DNA from: Methylocella tundrae
Lineage (GTDB): Bacteria > Pseudomonadota > Alphaproteobacteria > Rhizobiales > Beijerinckiaceae
NCBI RefSeq assembly: GCF_038024855.1
Contig: NZ_CP139089.1
Span: 3,845,518-3,909,517, forward strand
Length of the DNA stretch: 64,000 bases
Direction of reading: 5' to 3'
Below the pieces are notes generated by a model. The model did not search any database. It had not been told where the DNA came from and worked only from the letters and a program-made list of their open reading frames with translations. The translations under genes were made by a program, and so were the position numbers. Positions 8,070 to 17,958 of this stretch are shown here, piece by piece (position 1 is the first letter of the stretch; every line of letters starts with the position of its first letter).

Positions 8070-9593
8070 ATGAACGTCCGCGCCAACATCACAGTGACCA
8101 GGGCGGTGGTTCCGCCCGCTATCAAGGCATGGCTGTCGACGGCCCGTCCGATGCTGATCGACGGCAAATGGGTCAAGGCTCAGTCCGGCAAAACGTTCGA
8201 TGTGTTTGATCCCGCGACGGGCGAACCGATCGCCAGCGTCGCGGAAGGCGATAAGGCCGATATCGACCTCGCGGTGAAGGCGGCGCGCCGCGCTTTTGCA
8301 TCGGGGCCATGGTCGCGCATGACTCCGTCCGAGCGGGGCCGCATCATTCATCGGATCGGCGATCTGATTCTTGAGAACGCCGATGAACTCGCAAGCCTCG
8401 AGGCGCTCGACAATGGCAAGCCGAAAGCCGTCGCCAAGGCGGCAGACGTGACCCTTGCAGCCGATATGTTCCATTACATGTCCGGCTGGGCGACGAAGAT
8501 CGAGGGCAAGACCATCCCGATCTCGGCGCTCGCCGCTCCTGGGGCCGAGTTCGTCTCAATGACCCGCATGGAGCCAATCGGCGTCGTCGGGCAGATCATT
8601 CCGTGGAACTTCCCGCTTCTGATGGCGGCCTGGAAACTCGGGCCGGCGCTGACGGCGGGCTGCACGGTCGTGCTCAAGGTGGCCGAGGAAACCCCTCTCT
8701 CCGCCCTCCGTCTCGGCGAGCTTATACTCGAAGCCGGCGTTCCGGCCGGCGTCGTCAACATCGTGCCCGGCTTCGGCGAGACGGCGGGCGCGGCTCTTGC
8801 GGAGCATCCGGACGTCGATAAGGTCGCTTTCACCGGCTCGACGGAGGTTGGCCGGCTGATCGTCCAGGCGGCGTCCCGCGACCTCAAGAAAGTCTCGCTC
8901 GAGCTCGGCGGGAAATCGCCAAATATCATTCTCGGCGACGCCGATCTCGAACTTGCGATCGCCGGCGCGACCGCGGCGATTTTCTTCAATCATGGACAGT
9001 GCTGCAACGCCGGCTCGCGTCTGTTCGTGCAAAGGAACATTTTCGACAAGGTGGTCGAGGGCGTCGCCGCGCAGGCCGACAAGATCAAGCTCGGCCACGG
9101 CCTTAGCGACGACACGGAAATGGGTCCCCTGGTTTCCAAGGTGCAGTATGACCGCGTGACCGGCTATCTGGCGTCTGGCCGCCGGGAGGGCGCCCGTGCG
9201 CTTTGCGGCGGCGAAGGTCTTGGCGGGGCTGGCTACTTCGTGCCGCCGACTGTGCTCGTCGACACCAAACCGAACATGAAAGTCGTGCGGGAGGAAATTT
9301 TCGGGCCGGTGCTCGTCGCCACTCCCTTCGACGAAGTTGACGACGCGCTCATCGCGGAAGCGAACAACACCATCTACGGCCTCGCCGCCGGCGTGTGGTC
9401 AGGCAATACCGGAAGAGCCCACCAGATCGCCAACAGGTTGCGCACGGGAACGGTGTGGATCAACTGCTACCACGTCTTCGACGCGGCGCTGCCCTTTGGC
9501 GGCTACAAGCAATCCGGCTGGGGCCGCGAAATGGGACAGGCCGTGTTGTCGAATTATCTTGAGACAAAGGCCATCACGACGCGCCTTGGCTAA
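8070..9593 (+). CDS. NAD(P)-dependent aldehyde dehydrogenase
   Basis: Protein of 507 residues with full ALDH architecture: Rossmann contacts at GQIIPWNFP, FTGSTEVGR, the general-base Glu in LELGGKSPN, and the catalytic Cys in GQCCNAGSR (Cys doublet). The C-terminal EEIFGPV and PFGGYKQSG are also present. It is closest in style to betaine-, phenylacetaldehyde- or medium-chain aldehyde dehydrogenases; the substrate cannot be assigned. The ATG at 8070 follows an AAAGGGAGAAA ribosome site. It is convergent with sulP. In a methylotroph-like background, aldehyde oxidation is plausible, but nothing here ties it to C1 metabolism. Confidence 0.92.
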   Translation: MNVRANITVTRAVVPPAIKAWLSTARPMLIDGKWVKAQSGKTFDVFDPATGEPIASVAEGDKADIDLAVKAARRAFASGPWSRMTPSERGRIIHRIGDLILENADELASLEALDNGKPKAVAKAADVTLAADMFHYMSGWATKIEGKTIPISALAAPGAEFVSMTRMEPIGVVGQIIPWNFPLLMAAWKLGPALTAGCTVVLKVAEETPLSALRLGELILEAGVPAGVVNIVPGFGETAGAALAEHPDVDKVAFTGSTEVGRLIVQAASRDLKKVSLELGGKSPNIILGDADLELAIAGATAAIFFNHGQCCNAGSRLFVQRNIFDKVVEGVAAQADKIKLGHGLSDDTEMGPLVSKVQYDRVTGYLASGRREGARALCGGEGLGGAGYFVPPTVLVDTKPNMKVVREEIFGPVLVATPFDEVDDALIAEANNTIYGLAAGVWSGNTGRAHQIANRLRTGTVWINCYHVFDAALPFGGYKQSGWGREMGQAVLSNYLETKAITTRLG

Positions 9594-9624
9594 ACGCGTC
9601 GGATCAGGCGTTGCAATGATAATG

Positions 9625-9656
9625 GGCATGAGGGTTCGTTATGGAACGCTCATGCC
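9625..9656. terminator. Hairpin at convergent ALDH/sulP junction
   Basis: Arms GGCATGAG and CTCATGCC with inner GTTC/GAAC and a 6-nt loop. It lies 32 bp after the aldehyde dehydrogenase stop and overlaps the sulP stop, so it may act in both directions. There is no clear U-tract on either side. Confidence 0.45.
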
Positions 9657-11366
9657 TTCATGTGCAACGGGCGCCCGCGCAATCGCCGCGCGGGCGGCTG
9701 AGACGGCGCTTTTCACATCGTCCTTGAAATGCACGCGCCTGACGCCGTCGCTGTGCAGCAGCAGAGCGCGGCGCACGGCTTTGCTCGCGCCCGAAACATA
9801 AACGAGGGCGCCGGCGCGGCGCGCCTTGCGCGCGAATTCTCCAATCGTCACCGCCGCGGTCGAATCGAAAAACTGCACGGCCGAGAGGTCGATGACATAG
9901 GCTTTCGGCTGTTCGGCGATCTCGTCGAGAACGGCGCTGACGCCGGCGGCCGCCCCGAAGAAGAAGGCGCCCGAGATCCGGAACGCGACGATGTCGCGGT
10001 CCGTCGTCAGCGTCGCGTCATAGGCCTCGCCCGCCTCGCTGCGATCGGATTGGTCCTCGTCCATCGGGCCCAGAGTTTCGACTTCCAGCGATTGCGACAT
10101 GCGGCGCAATATGATCAGCGATGCGAGGCTGAAGCCCACCAGGATTCCGGTGGCAAGATCACGGAAGATGGTCAACAGGAATGTCGCGAGCAACACGATG
10201 GCGGCGCCGCGCGAAGCGCGCAGCAGGGTCGCAAAGGCGTGTTTTTCCGCCATGTTCCAGGCGACGATGGTGAGGACGCCGGCAAGGGCCGCGAGCGGGA
10301 TGTAAGAGGCGAGCGGCGCCGCGACCATCATGAAGATCAGGAGAAACAGCGAATGGAGCATGCCGGCGATCGGGCCGCGCGCGCCCGCGCGCACATTGGT
10401 CGCCGTGCGGGCGATGGTTCCCGTCACGCAGATCCCGCCAAACAACGCCGACGCCATGTTGGCGACGCCTTGCGCGACCAGTTCACAGTTCGAGCGATGG
10501 CGCCGCCCGGACATGCTGTCAGCGACGACAGCCGACAACAGGCTCTCGATGCTGCCGAGCAGAGCGAAGGAGAATGCGGCCGGGAGCACGGCGGTGATCT
10601 TGTCGTATGACATCGCGGGCAGATAGGGCGCCGGCAGGCTTCTCGGAATGCCGCCGAAATGCGTGCCGATGGTCTCGATCGGGAGGCCAAGCGCAAAACC
10701 GGCGGCGGAGGCGATGGTCACGGCGATGAGAAGGCCCGGCCAATGCGGGCGATAGCGCCGGATGAGTAGAATGACGGCGATGGTCGCCGCCGCGACGCCG
10801 ACCGCCGACGGGCTGGTCGTCGGCAGGGCTTTGCCGAGAGTGCTGAGCTTTTCAAGCAGAGGGCCGGGTTCTGGCCCCGACAGGGTGAGGCCGAACAGAT
10901 CCTTGATCTGGCTCGCGAAAATGATCGTCGCGATGCCGGCGCTAAAGCCGACCGTCACCGGATAGGGGATATATTTGATGAAGGCGCCAAGACGCAGGAA
11001 CCCGATCGCCACCAGGATCAGCCCGGATAGCAGCGTCGCCAGGATCAAACCGTCGACGCCGTGCTCCGCGACCGTCGCCGCCACGAGAACGATGAAGGCG
11101 CCGGCGGGACCGCCGATCTGGAAGCGGCTGCCGCCGAGCGCCGAGACGAAAAATCCGCCGATGATCGCGGTATAGAGCCCACGGTCCGGCGTCACGCCCG
11201 AAGCAATGGCGATCGCCATCGACAGAGGCAGGGCGACGATCGCGACGGTGAGGCCGGCGACGGCGTCGGCGCGCAAATCGGAGAGGCCGTAGCGCTCGCG
11301 CAGGACGGTGATGAGCTTGGGCGTAAAGAGCTCGACGAAACTCGGGTTCAAAATGCCGGCGGCCAT
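9639..11366 (-). CDS. SulP-family inorganic anion transporter with STAS domain
   Basis: Inner-membrane transporter of the SLC26/SulP family (sulfate, bicarbonate or other anions) with 10 or more hydrophobic segments from about residue 30 to 420. The family signature region PLSMAIAIASGVTPDRGLY lies in the first helices. A C-terminal STAS domain contains VIDLSAVQFFDSTAA. An ATG at 11366 is chosen over one at 11387 because GGGAGAA lies 7 nt before it. A small XRE regulator gene precedes it by about 80 bp on the same strand and is its likely regulator. The transported anion cannot be told. Confidence 0.92.
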   Translation of the reverse strand: MAAGILNPSFVELFTPKLITVLRERYGLSDLRADAVAGLTVAIVALPLSMAIAIASGVTPDRGLYTAIIGGFFVSALGGSRFQIGGPAGAFIVLVAATVAEHGVDGLILATLLSGLILVAIGFLRLGAFIKYIPYPVTVGFSAGIATIIFASQIKDLFGLTLSGPEPGPLLEKLSTLGKALPTTSPSAVGVAAATIAVILLIRRYRPHWPGLLIAVTIASAAGFALGLPIETIGTHFGGIPRSLPAPYLPAMSYDKITAVLPAAFSFALLGSIESLLSAVVADSMSGRRHRSNCELVAQGVANMASALFGGICVTGTIARTATNVRAGARGPIAGMLHSLFLLIFMMVAAPLASYIPLAALAGVLTIVAWNMAEKHAFATLLRASRGAAIVLLATFLLTIFRDLATGILVGFSLASLIILRRMSQSLEVETLGPMDEDQSDRSEAGEAYDATLTTDRDIVAFRISGAFFFGAAAGVSAVLDEIAEQPKAYVIDLSAVQFFDSTAAVTIGEFARKARRAGALVYVSGASKAVRRALLLHSDGVRRVHFKDDVKSAVSAARAAIARAPVAHEGMSVP

Positions 11367-11447
11367 GCCGATTTTCTCCCAATCCAATATCGCGGGATCG
11401 TCTGGCTCAGGCCCTGGCGGTCTCCGTCATATGCGTTTCAAAAAAAG

Positions 11448-11723
11448 TCAGTCCGGGCGCGGCGCCGACTCCTTGAATCGAACGCCCCGGCCGCCGCCGT
11501 AACTTGCCGCATCTTCCGCGATAAGTTCGACGCCGGCGCGATTGAACGCCTCGATCACCTTGGTCAGGGTCTCCACCACGCCCCGTACATTGCCCTCGCT
11601 GGCTTCCATGCGCTGGATCGTCGGCAGCGACATGCCGGAGAGCTCGGCAAGCTGGCGCTGGTCGATCCCGAGCAGGGCGCGGGCGGCCCGCATCTGGGCG
11701 GCAGTGATCAAGAGCGGCCCCAT
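11448..11723 (-). CDS. Small XRE-type helix-turn-helix regulator
   Basis: A 91-residue protein with one HTH_3-like domain. Helix 2/3 is QRQLAELSGMSLPTIQRME (about residues 22-40), followed by VVETLTKVIEAFNRAGVELI, typical of short Cro/C1-like regulators beside sulP genes in alphaproteobacteria. There is no clear Shine-Dalgarno. The start codon lies only 7 bp from an inverted repeat, so the message may be nearly leaderless. Autoregulation and control of the downstream sulP are inferred. Confidence 0.82.
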   Translation of the reverse strand: MGPLLITAAQMRAARALLGIDQRQLAELSGMSLPTIQRMEASEGNVRGVVETLTKVIEAFNRAGVELIAEDAASYGGGRGVRFKESAPRPD

Positions 11724-11730
11724 GTTTATT

Positions 11731-11749
11731 TGCTATTACGCATATAGCA
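11731..11749. promoter_or_regulatory. Candidate operator of the XRE regulator
   Basis: Inverted repeat TGCTAT-N7-ATAGCA in an AT-rich patch 8 bp upstream of the regulator start codon. The position suits an autoregulatory operator overlapping the -10 region. Inferred from position and symmetry only. Confidence 0.5.
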
Positions 11750-12081
11750 TCATGATTGATGGTTTCAACATGAATCTAGGGAGATTTAACATGAGTCTCC
11801 CCCGGCCGCCTGACGGCAGCGGGCCAATCGGACCGCCGCGGTCGTAACAAACCAGACGTCGCCTATTGGCAAGCCTGCGGGAGCGCGGCTTTAAGCGAAA
11901 AGAATCGATCTTCGGGATTGCCGGGATCAGCAGCGCCTGCGTCCAATCCTCTGGAGATTGACCGTTTGGCGTAGCGAGGATGAGGCTCGCGGCTCCGAGC
12001 CTTGGCGCGCCCGGCGCGCTGCGCCGTCCGGGTTCATGACTCGCCAGATGGAGACGAACGGTGAGCGGGCCGAGACATAGT

Positions 12082-12117
12082 GGAAAGGCGGTAGCGGAGG
12101 AGCGCTACCGCCTTTCC
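12082..12117. repeat. Perfect inverted repeat sharing 13 bp with tRNA-Met 3' end
   Basis: The arms GGAAAGGCGGTAGCG and CGCTACCGCCTTTCC are exact complements around a 6-nt loop. The segment GGTAGCGGAGGAG (12090-12102) is identical and co-oriented with 41397-41409, the 3' end of the tRNA-Met gene. On the other strand, an AGTGTGGGGAA block beside the palindrome also matches sequence next to that tRNA. It could be an att remnant, a terminator, or both. Confidence 0.6.
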
Positions 12118-12366
12118 CCACACTTGCCAAATGTGCGCTATCACCTCCAATCCTGCGCATGAGACTTGGTAGGTGCATCCGAGAAATCCGCTCCGACGCC
12201 GTCTAGACTCTCGCCAGGCTCGCGCCTGACAGGAGGTTGGCTTCTATTCTGGCCGCGTGGTCTGTTAGCGGACTCCGATCAATTTCCAACCGCTCATAAT
12301 CCACCAAGCTCAGATCAAGGTTGCTTAGGCGCATCGACGCAAAAAGGGCAATTTCCAATAAAGCGA

Positions 12367-12380
12367 TTGATGTGAATCAT
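12367..12380. promoter_or_regulatory. FNR/FixK-type box before the CBS-acs-pdh operon
   Basis: TTGAT-GTGA-ATCAT matches the FNR/FixK consensus TTGAT-N4-ATCAA at 9 of 10 positions. Its centre is about 130 bp upstream of the first start codon of the operon. Confidence 0.6.
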
Positions 12381-12517
12381 AGCCCTCGAACATTGAAGAG
12401 ACTATCAGCAATGCCCCTGCGCGCGTTCCGCAAGGCAGGCTGGGCAGCGGGCGAGACGGCCATTGCCGCGACGCGGCCATGACCAGGTGGAAAGAGGTCC
12501 GCCATGAAAGTAAAAAA

Positions 12518-12955
12518 ATGATGCACAATGGTGTTTCTCCGGACACAGCCGTCACGGCGCTGGCAAAAAAAATGCAACAATCTGATATCGGCGCTATTCC
12601 TGTCGGTGAAAACGATCGGCTCATTGGTATGGTGACCGACCGCGACATCACGGTGCGTGGCGCCATGAGCGGGAAGGATCTCGATAAGCTCACCGCTGGG
12701 GACGTGATGACTGCCGGCGTAATCTACTGCCGCGACAGCGAAACAGTGGATGAGGCGGCGCGGATAATGGAAAGCAAGCAGGTAAGACGGTTGCCCGTCA
12801 TCGATGCGAACAAGAGAATGGTTGGGATGATCAGCCTCGGTGATGTTTCGCATGCGGCCTCGCAGGAGCGACGAAGGCTGTCTCGGCCCATCACGCCTGA
12901 CCAAAAAGCTCCTGGCCAAGGGTCAATCGTGACCTTTATCTCAAGCGTATCCTGA
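12518..12955 (+). CDS. Two-CBS-domain protein
   Basis: Stand-alone pair of CBS domains (about residues 5-60 and 70-125), typical of small proteins that sense adenine nucleotides. Conserved motifs are [20 protein letters not shown] and [21 protein letters not shown]. The good ribosome site (AAAGAGG) serves an ATG at 12504 whose frame (MKVKK) stops after five codons. Its TGA overlaps the ATG at 12518, where this frame can start. One extra A in the A7 run (12512-12518) would join MKVKK directly to MMHNGVS, the usual N-terminus of the family. So the product may arise by re-initiation, by slippage, or the gene may be frameshifted. It is first in the acs-pdh-ACP operon. Confidence 0.85.
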   Translation: MMHNGVSPDTAVTALAKKMQQSDIGAIPVGENDRLIGMVTDRDITVRGAMSGKDLDKLTAGDVMTAGVIYCRDSETVDEAARIMESKQVRRLPVIDANKRMVGMISLGDVSHAASQERRRLSRPITPDQKAPGQGSIVTFISSVS

Positions 12956-12986
12956 AAACCAGAAAAACGCCGGCCTGGAGGAGCCA

Positions 12987-14744
12987 ATGGAATGGAAGGC
13001 TATTCGAAAGCGTTCAGAGGACTTTGCGGGCGCCAACCTTCAGGATTACGAAACTTCGGTTGCAACCTTCTCATGGTCGCAAGAACAAACGCTGCTTGGC
13101 GGGTTACCGCAGGGCGGTCTTAATATCGCTCATGAGGCGGTTGATCGGCATGTATTGGCCGGGCGCGGCGGAAAGCTCGCGCTACGCTGCATTGGCCGCG
13201 ACGATCGGGTTCAAGACTTCTCCTACGCTGATCTCCAGGCTGCGGCCAATCGATTCGCTAATGTCTTGGCGCGGTGGGGCGTGGGGAAAGGCGAGCGGGT
13301 CTTTTCGCTGCTTGGCCGGACGCCGGAGCTTTACATCGCCGCCCTCGGCACGCTCAAGAACGGCAGCGTGTTCTCGCCGCTGTTCTCGGCCTTCGGACCG
13401 GAGCCGATCAAAGCGCGCATGACGATCGGCGCCGCCAAGGCCCTTATCGTTTCCGAAACGTTCTACCGGCGCAAAATCGAGCCTATTCGCCACGAATTGA
13501 CGAGCCTCGGGCATGTCTTTCTGACCGATTGCCTGGACGATCCGCCCGCGGGCGCGACCGATCTTGCGGCCGACATGGCGGCGGCGTCGGATTCGTTTGA
13601 AACGGTTTTGACGGGCCCCGAGGACATGGCCCTCCTGCATTTCACCAGCGGAACAACCGGGCGACCAAAAGGCGCCGTGCACGTGCACCAATCCGTCGTC
13701 GCCCATCATGTGACGGGCAAGCTCGCGCTTGATCTCCATCCCGGCGACATCTTTTGGTGCACGGCTGATCCCGGCTGGGTGACGGGCACGTCTTACGGCA
13801 TCATTTCTCCGCTCACGAATGGCGCCACGCTGATCGTCGACCAGGCCGAATTCGAAGCCGAACGCTGGTACAGAATTCTTGAGAAGCAGAAAATCAATGT
13901 CTGGTACACAGCGCCGACCGCGATCCGCATGCTCATGAAAGCTGGCGCCGGCGTCGCTAAGCGGTTCGATTTGTCGAACTTGCGTTTCATGGCCAGCGTC
14001 GGCGAACCGCTCAACCCTGAGGCTGTCGTTTGGGGACTCGAAGCATTCGGGATGCCGTTCCACGACAATTGGTGGCAGACTGAGACCGGCGGCATCATGA
14101 TCGCCAATTACCGGTCCATGGACGTCAAGCCGGGATCGATGGGCAGGCCATTGCCTGGTGTGACGGCTTCGATCGTCGAACGGAAGCAAGGCGGGGAGAT
14201 CCAGGAGAGCGCGAAGCCAATGATCATGGGAGAGCTTGCGCTGCGTCCGGGCTGGCCCTCGATGATGCGCGCCTATCTGAACGAGGAGGAGCGTTACCGC
14301 AAATGTTTCGCCGGCGGCTGGTACCTAACCGGCGATCTCGCGATGCGCGACGACGAAGGCTATTATTGGTTTGTTGGCCGGGCCGATGACGTCATCAAGA
14401 GCGCAGGCCATCTCGTCGGCCCATTCGAGGTGGAAAGCGCCCTCATGGAACACGAGGCGGTCGCCGAGGCTGGCGTGATTGGAATCCCGGACGAGATTGC
14501 GGGGGAGGTCGTGAAAGCCTTTATCGCCTTGAAGGAAGGGGTTGAACCGACCGAGGGGTTGCGCAAGGAGCTGCTCGGCCACGCGCGCAAGCGCCTTGGT
14601 CCCGCGATCGCGCCAAAGGACATCGCTTTCCGCAAGAACCTGCCGAAGACGCGCAGCGGCAAGATCATGCGCCGGCTCTTGAAAGCGCGTGAATTGGGGC
14701 TGCCGGAGGGCGATCTGTCGACGCTTGAGAGCGAGGAGCAATGA
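12987..14744 (+). CDS. acsA: Acetate--CoA ligase (AMP-forming)
   Basis: ANL-superfamily enzyme of 585 residues converting acetate, ATP and CoA to acetyl-CoA. The P-loop is [15 protein letters not shown] (about residues 216-230). The acetyl-CoA-synthetase signature [10 protein letters not shown], the hinge YLTGD, and the C-terminal catalytic lysine context TRSGKIMRR are present. The length and N-terminus fit the Bacillus AcsA-type subgroup rather than the longer Acs. GGAGGA precedes the ATG. Its stop overlaps the next start by ATGA, so it is translationally coupled to the pyruvate-dehydrogenase-like genes. Together they give two acetyl-CoA-forming routes in one operon, probably under the upstream FNR-type box. 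Confidence 0.9.
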   Translation: MEWKAIRKRSEDFAGANLQDYETSVATFSWSQEQTLLGGLPQGGLNIAHEAVDRHVLAGRGGKLALRCIGRDDRVQDFSYADLQAAANRFANVLARWGVGKGERVFSLLGRTPELYIAALGTLKNGSVFSPLFSAFGPEPIKARMTIGAAKALIVSETFYRRKIEPIRHELTSLGHVFLTDCLDDPPAGATDLAADMAAASDSFETVLTGPEDMALLHFTSGTTGRPKGAVHVHQSVVAHHVTGKLALDLHPGDIFWCTADPGWVTGTSYGIISPLTNGATLIVDQAEFEAERWYRILEKQKINVWYTAPTAIRMLMKAGAGVAKRFDLSNLRFMASVGEPLNPEAVVWGLEAFGMPFHDNWWQTETGGIMIANYRSMDVKPGSMGRPLPGVTASIVERKQGGEIQESAKPMIMGELALRPGWPSMMRAYLNEEERYRKCFAGGWYLTGDLAMRDDEGYYWFVGRADDVIKSAGHLVGPFEVESALMEHEAVAEAGVIGIPDEIAGEVVKAFIALKEGVEPTEGLRKELLGHARKRLGPAIAPKDIAFRKNLPKTRSGKIMRRLLKARELGLPEGDLSTLESEEQ

Positions 14745-15724
14745 CCGATAAACCACGTTTGTCGCGGGCGCATGAGCTCGACCTCCTCAAGCACATGATC
14801 CGTATCCGCCGGTTTGAGGACAAATGCGCCGAGCTCTATACGCAGGAGAAGATTAGGGGCTTTCTCCATCTCTACGATGGAGAGGAGGCCGTCGCCGCCG
14901 GGGTCATTCCCGTGCTCGAGAAGCGCGATCGGGTTGTTTCTACCTATCGCGAGCATGGCCATGCGCTCGTGCGCGGCGTGTCGATGAAGGCTGCGCTCGC
15001 CGAGATGTACGGCAAGCAGGAGGGATGTAGCGGTGGCCGCGGAGGCTCAATGCACCTGTTCGACCGGGCGACTAATTTCTACGGAGGCAACGCCATTGTC
15101 GGGGGTGGGCTTCCAATGGCGGTCGGTCTCGCGCTGGCCGATCACATGCGCGGGGAGGACATTGTGACTGCCTGCTTCTTCGGCGACGGCGCCGTCGCGG
15201 AAGGCGAGTTTCATGAGAGCCTCAATTTAGCGATGCTCTGGACGCTCCCTGTGCTGTTCGTGTGCGAGAATAATCTCTACGCCATGGGAACGTCGCTGGC
15301 GCTCTCCGAATCGGAGACCGATCTGCACCTTAAGGCGGCAAGCTATCGGATCGCTGCCGAGGCGATCGATGGCATGGACGTGATCGCGGTCGAGGCCGCG
15401 GCGCGACGCGCGGTGGAGGCGGTGCGGCGAACAGGAAAGCCGTATTTTCTCGAATGCCACACCTACCGGTTCCGCGGCCATTCAATGTTCGACAGCCAAC
15501 TCTACCGCGACAAGACTGAGGTCGAGGCCTGGCGGCAAAAGGGGCCGATCGTGCGGTTCAGCGGCTGGCTCGAGGCAAATCACATGATCCACCCGGAGGA
15601 TATGGCGCTGATCGAAGCTGAGGTCGCCGCCGAAATCGCCGAAGCCATTGCTTTCGCAGAGGCGGGAACATGGGAGCCGGTCGAACGCCTCAAGCGATTC
15701 ACTTATGCGGAAGGGACAGCCTGA
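14741..15724 (+). CDS. Pyruvate/acetoin dehydrogenase-type E1 alpha subunit
   Basis: TPP-dependent E1 alpha, 327 residues. The TPP motif runs from [13 protein letters not shown] to CENN (about residues 147-180). The phosphorylation-loop region [15 protein letters not shown] and the N-terminal [13 protein letters not shown] are typical. This alpha2beta2 E1 decarboxylates a 2-oxo acid and acetylates the lipoyl group of E2. The four-base overlap with acsA and the following E1 beta and E2 genes show one complex. Sequence style suits pyruvate or acetoin dehydrogenase; which substrate cannot be settled. No E3 gene follows. Confidence 0.9.
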   Translation: MTDKPRLSRAHELDLLKHMIRIRRFEDKCAELYTQEKIRGFLHLYDGEEAVAAGVIPVLEKRDRVVSTYREHGHALVRGVSMKAALAEMYGKQEGCSGGRGGSMHLFDRATNFYGGNAIVGGGLPMAVGLALADHMRGEDIVTACFFGDGAVAEGEFHESLNLAMLWTLPVLFVCENNLYAMGTSLALSESETDLHLKAASYRIAAEAIDGMDVIAVEAAARRAVEAVRRTGKPYFLECHTYRFRGHSMFDSQLYRDKTEVEAWRQKGPIVRFSGWLEANHMIHPEDMALIEAEVAAEIAEAIAFAEAGTWEPVERLKRFTYAEGTA

Positions 15725-15743
15725 CAGGCTGGCGACGGGCCTC

Positions 15744-16754
15744 ATGCCACAAAACGCAGATCGATCCGAACCTGTCGAGATCAGCTATCGAGAGGCCGTG
15801 CGCGCTGCGATCCGCGATGCGCTCACGCGCGATCAGCGCGTCTTCCTGATGGGCGAAGACGTTGGCCGTTACGGAGGTTGTTATGCGGTCACCAAGGGAC
15901 TTCAGGCGGAGTTCGGACCGGAGAGAATCCGTGACGCGCCGCTGTCGGAGTCGGGGTTTACGGGCGCCGGAATCGGCGCCGCAATGGCGGGCATGCGCCC
16001 GATTGTCGAATTGATGACCGTGAATTTCAGCCTGCTCGCGCTCGACCAGATTCTCAACTCCGCCGCTACCATTCGTCATATGTCCGGCAATCAATTCGGC
16101 GTGCCGCTGGTGATCAGGATGGCGACCGGCGCGGGCCGTCAGCTCGCCGCTCAGCACTCGCACAGTCTCGAAGGGTGGTACGCCCACATTCCAGGCATTA
16201 AAGTGCTCGCGCCGGCAACGCTCGAGGATGCGCGAGGCATGCTATGGACGGCCCTTCAGGATCCGGATCCCGTGCTGATCTTCGAAAACATCGTGCTTTA
16301 CAATATGAGCGGAAAGCTCGCGGCCGATGCCGGCCCGGTCGAGATCGACAAAGCCGCGGTGCGCCGCGTGGGGCGAGATATCTCTCTCATCACCTACGGC
16401 GGATCGCTGTGGAAGTGTCTCGAAGCCGCCCGCATGCTCGCGGATGAAAATATCGAGGCGGAAGTCATCGATCTGCGCAGCTTGCGGCCGCTGGATGATG
16501 TGACGATCATCGCATCGGTGAGCAAAACGCGGCGCGCCATCGTAGTCGATGAAGGCTGGCGCAGCGGCAGCATTTCGGCGGAAATTTGTACACGCGTCAT
16601 CGAGCAGGCGTTCTGGGAGCTCGATGCGCCGCCAGGCCGCGTCTGCAGCGAGGAGGCGCCGATTCCCTATCCGCGCCATCTTGAGCAGGCTGCAATCCCC
16701 CAGGCGCCGAAAATTGTCGCGGCGGTGAAATCCGCGCTTGTGCGCGAAAGGTGA
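15744..16754 (+). CDS. Pyruvate/acetoin dehydrogenase-type E1 beta subunit
   Basis: E1 beta, about 336 residues, with the transketolase pyrimidine-binding domain ([46 protein letters not shown]) and C-terminal domain ([27 protein letters not shown]). The ATG at 15744 is preferred; the in-frame ATG at 15705 overlaps the E1 alpha end. It sits between E1 alpha and E2 in the operon and completes the heterotetramer. Ends 4 bp before the E2 GTG start. Confidence 0.9.
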   Translation: MPQNADRSEPVEISYREAVRAAIRDALTRDQRVFLMGEDVGRYGGCYAVTKGLQAEFGPERIRDAPLSESGFTGAGIGAAMAGMRPIVELMTVNFSLLALDQILNSAATIRHMSGNQFGVPLVIRMATGAGRQLAAQHSHSLEGWYAHIPGIKVLAPATLEDARGMLWTALQDPDPVLIFENIVLYNMSGKLAADAGPVEIDKAAVRRVGRDISLITYGGSLWKCLEAARMLADENIEAEVIDLRSLRPLDDVTIIASVSKTRRAIVVDEGWRSGSISAEICTRVIEQAFWELDAPPGRVCSEEAPIPYPRHLEQAAIPQAPKIVAAVKSALVRER

Positions 16755-16758
16755 CGCC

Positions 16759-17958
16759 GTGGCCGAATTTCGCATGCCCTCGCTTGGCGCCGATATGGAG
16801 GCCGGAACGCTCGTCGAGTGGATGGTGAAGCCAGGAGATCGCGTCAAACGCGGCGAAGTCGTCGCCGTAGTGGAGACTCAGAAAGGGGCGATCGAGGTCG
16901 AAATTTTTGAGACTGGCGAGGTTGAGCAGATTCTGGTCGATCTTGGCGCCAAAGTGCCAGTCGGGACGGCGCTAGCGAAAATTCGTACGGAGCAGGAAGC
17001 CAGAGCCGGTATCTACGCAAAGCCTGCCGAAGCGGCTTCAGCGATGGCGCCTCCTGTAGCCGCACCCGCTGCGCAGCATCTGATTTTGCCTTCGACGGCC
17101 CCAAGGCCGGCCCCTTTGGCGATCGATCGCATTCGCGCCTCACCTGCGGCGCGGCGGTTCGCTCAGACTCGCGATCTGGACCTTGCAGCGATCACCGGCA
17201 GCGGTCCGGCGGGCGCCATCGTTCTTCGAGACGTCGAACGCCATCTCACCGCCGTAGCGACGCCGGTGGAGAAGAAGTCCGCGCCGGGCCTCAACCTTGA
17301 CGCTATGCGGGCGGCGATCGCCTCCGCCATGGCGCGATCGAAGCGTGAAATTCCACATTATTATCTTGAGCATCGGGTTGACGTAACGCGATGCGAGGCG
17401 TGGCTTGCGCAGGTCAATGCGGTCCGTTCGCCCGACAAAAGAGTGTTGATGGCCGCACCTGTTCTGAAGGCCGTTGCTTTGGCCGCGCGCCGCTTTCCCG
17501 CCTTCAACGGATTTTACCGGGATGGAAAATTCGAGTCGGCCTCCGGCGTCCATGTGGGAGTGGCGATCGCCATTCGCGGCGGCGGATTGGCGGCGCCGGC
17601 GATTCATGACGTCGACCAGCTCTCGTGCGACGAACTTATGGCGCGCACGCACGATTTAGTCCAACGCATGCGGACCGGTCGCATCCGCAGTTCGGAAATT
17701 GCCGAATCTACCATTACCGTTTCAAGTCTCGGCGAACGCGGCGTCGAAGCGCTCTTTGGCGTGATTTATCCACCCCAGGTAGCCGTCGTGGGCGTTGGGA
17801 AGATCTTACCGCGTCCCTGGATCGTGGAAGGCGCCGTCGCGGCGCGCTCCATCGTCAGCATCACTCTTTCGGGCGATCACAGGGCCAATGACGGCCATGG
17901 CGGAGCTTTGTTCCTGGCCGAAATAGGTAAACTGCTGCAAGAGCCGGAGAAATTATGA
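16759..17958 (+). CDS. Dihydrolipoamide acetyltransferase-type E2 component
   Basis: E2 core of a 2-oxo acid dehydrogenase complex, 399 residues. It has one lipoyl domain with the lysine in ETQKGAIEVEI (about residue 43), a peripheral-subunit-binding domain (RASPAARRFAQTRDLDL, GPAGAIVLRDVE), and a catalytic domain ending LSGDHRANDGHGGALF, with the His and Asp of the active site. GTG at 16759 follows AAAGGTG. The last four bases overlap the start of an acyl carrier protein gene, which is unusual. The catalytic-site wording (HRANDG rather than HRVVDG) is slightly divergent. E3 must come from elsewhere. Confidence 0.9.
   Translation: MAEFRMPSLGADMEAGTLVEWMVKPGDRVKRGEVVAVVETQKGAIEVEIFETGEVEQILVDLGAKVPVGTALAKIRTEQEARAGIYAKPAEAASAMAPPVAAPAAQHLILPSTAPRPAPLAIDRIRASPAARRFAQTRDLDLAAITGSGPAGAIVLRDVERHLTAVATPVEKKSAPGLNLDAMRAAIASAMARSKREIPHYYLEHRVDVTRCEAWLAQVNAVRSPDKRVLMAAPVLKAVALAARRFPAFNGFYRDGKFESASGVHVGVAIAIRGGGLAAPAIHDVDQLSCDELMARTHDLVQRMRTGRIRSSEIAESTITVSSLGERGVEALFGVIYPPQVAVVGVGKILPRPWIVEGAVAARSIVSITLSGDHRANDGHGGALFLAEIGKLLQEPEKL

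Larger units (their letters stand above)
11750..12478. other. Gene-free stretch holding the left island boundary candidate
   Basis: No convincing gene is seen. The stretch contains the 15-bp inverted repeat at 12082-12117 and an FNR/FixK-type box at 12367-12380, both described separately. Short open frames here have no recognisable sequence features. Confidence 0.6.
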
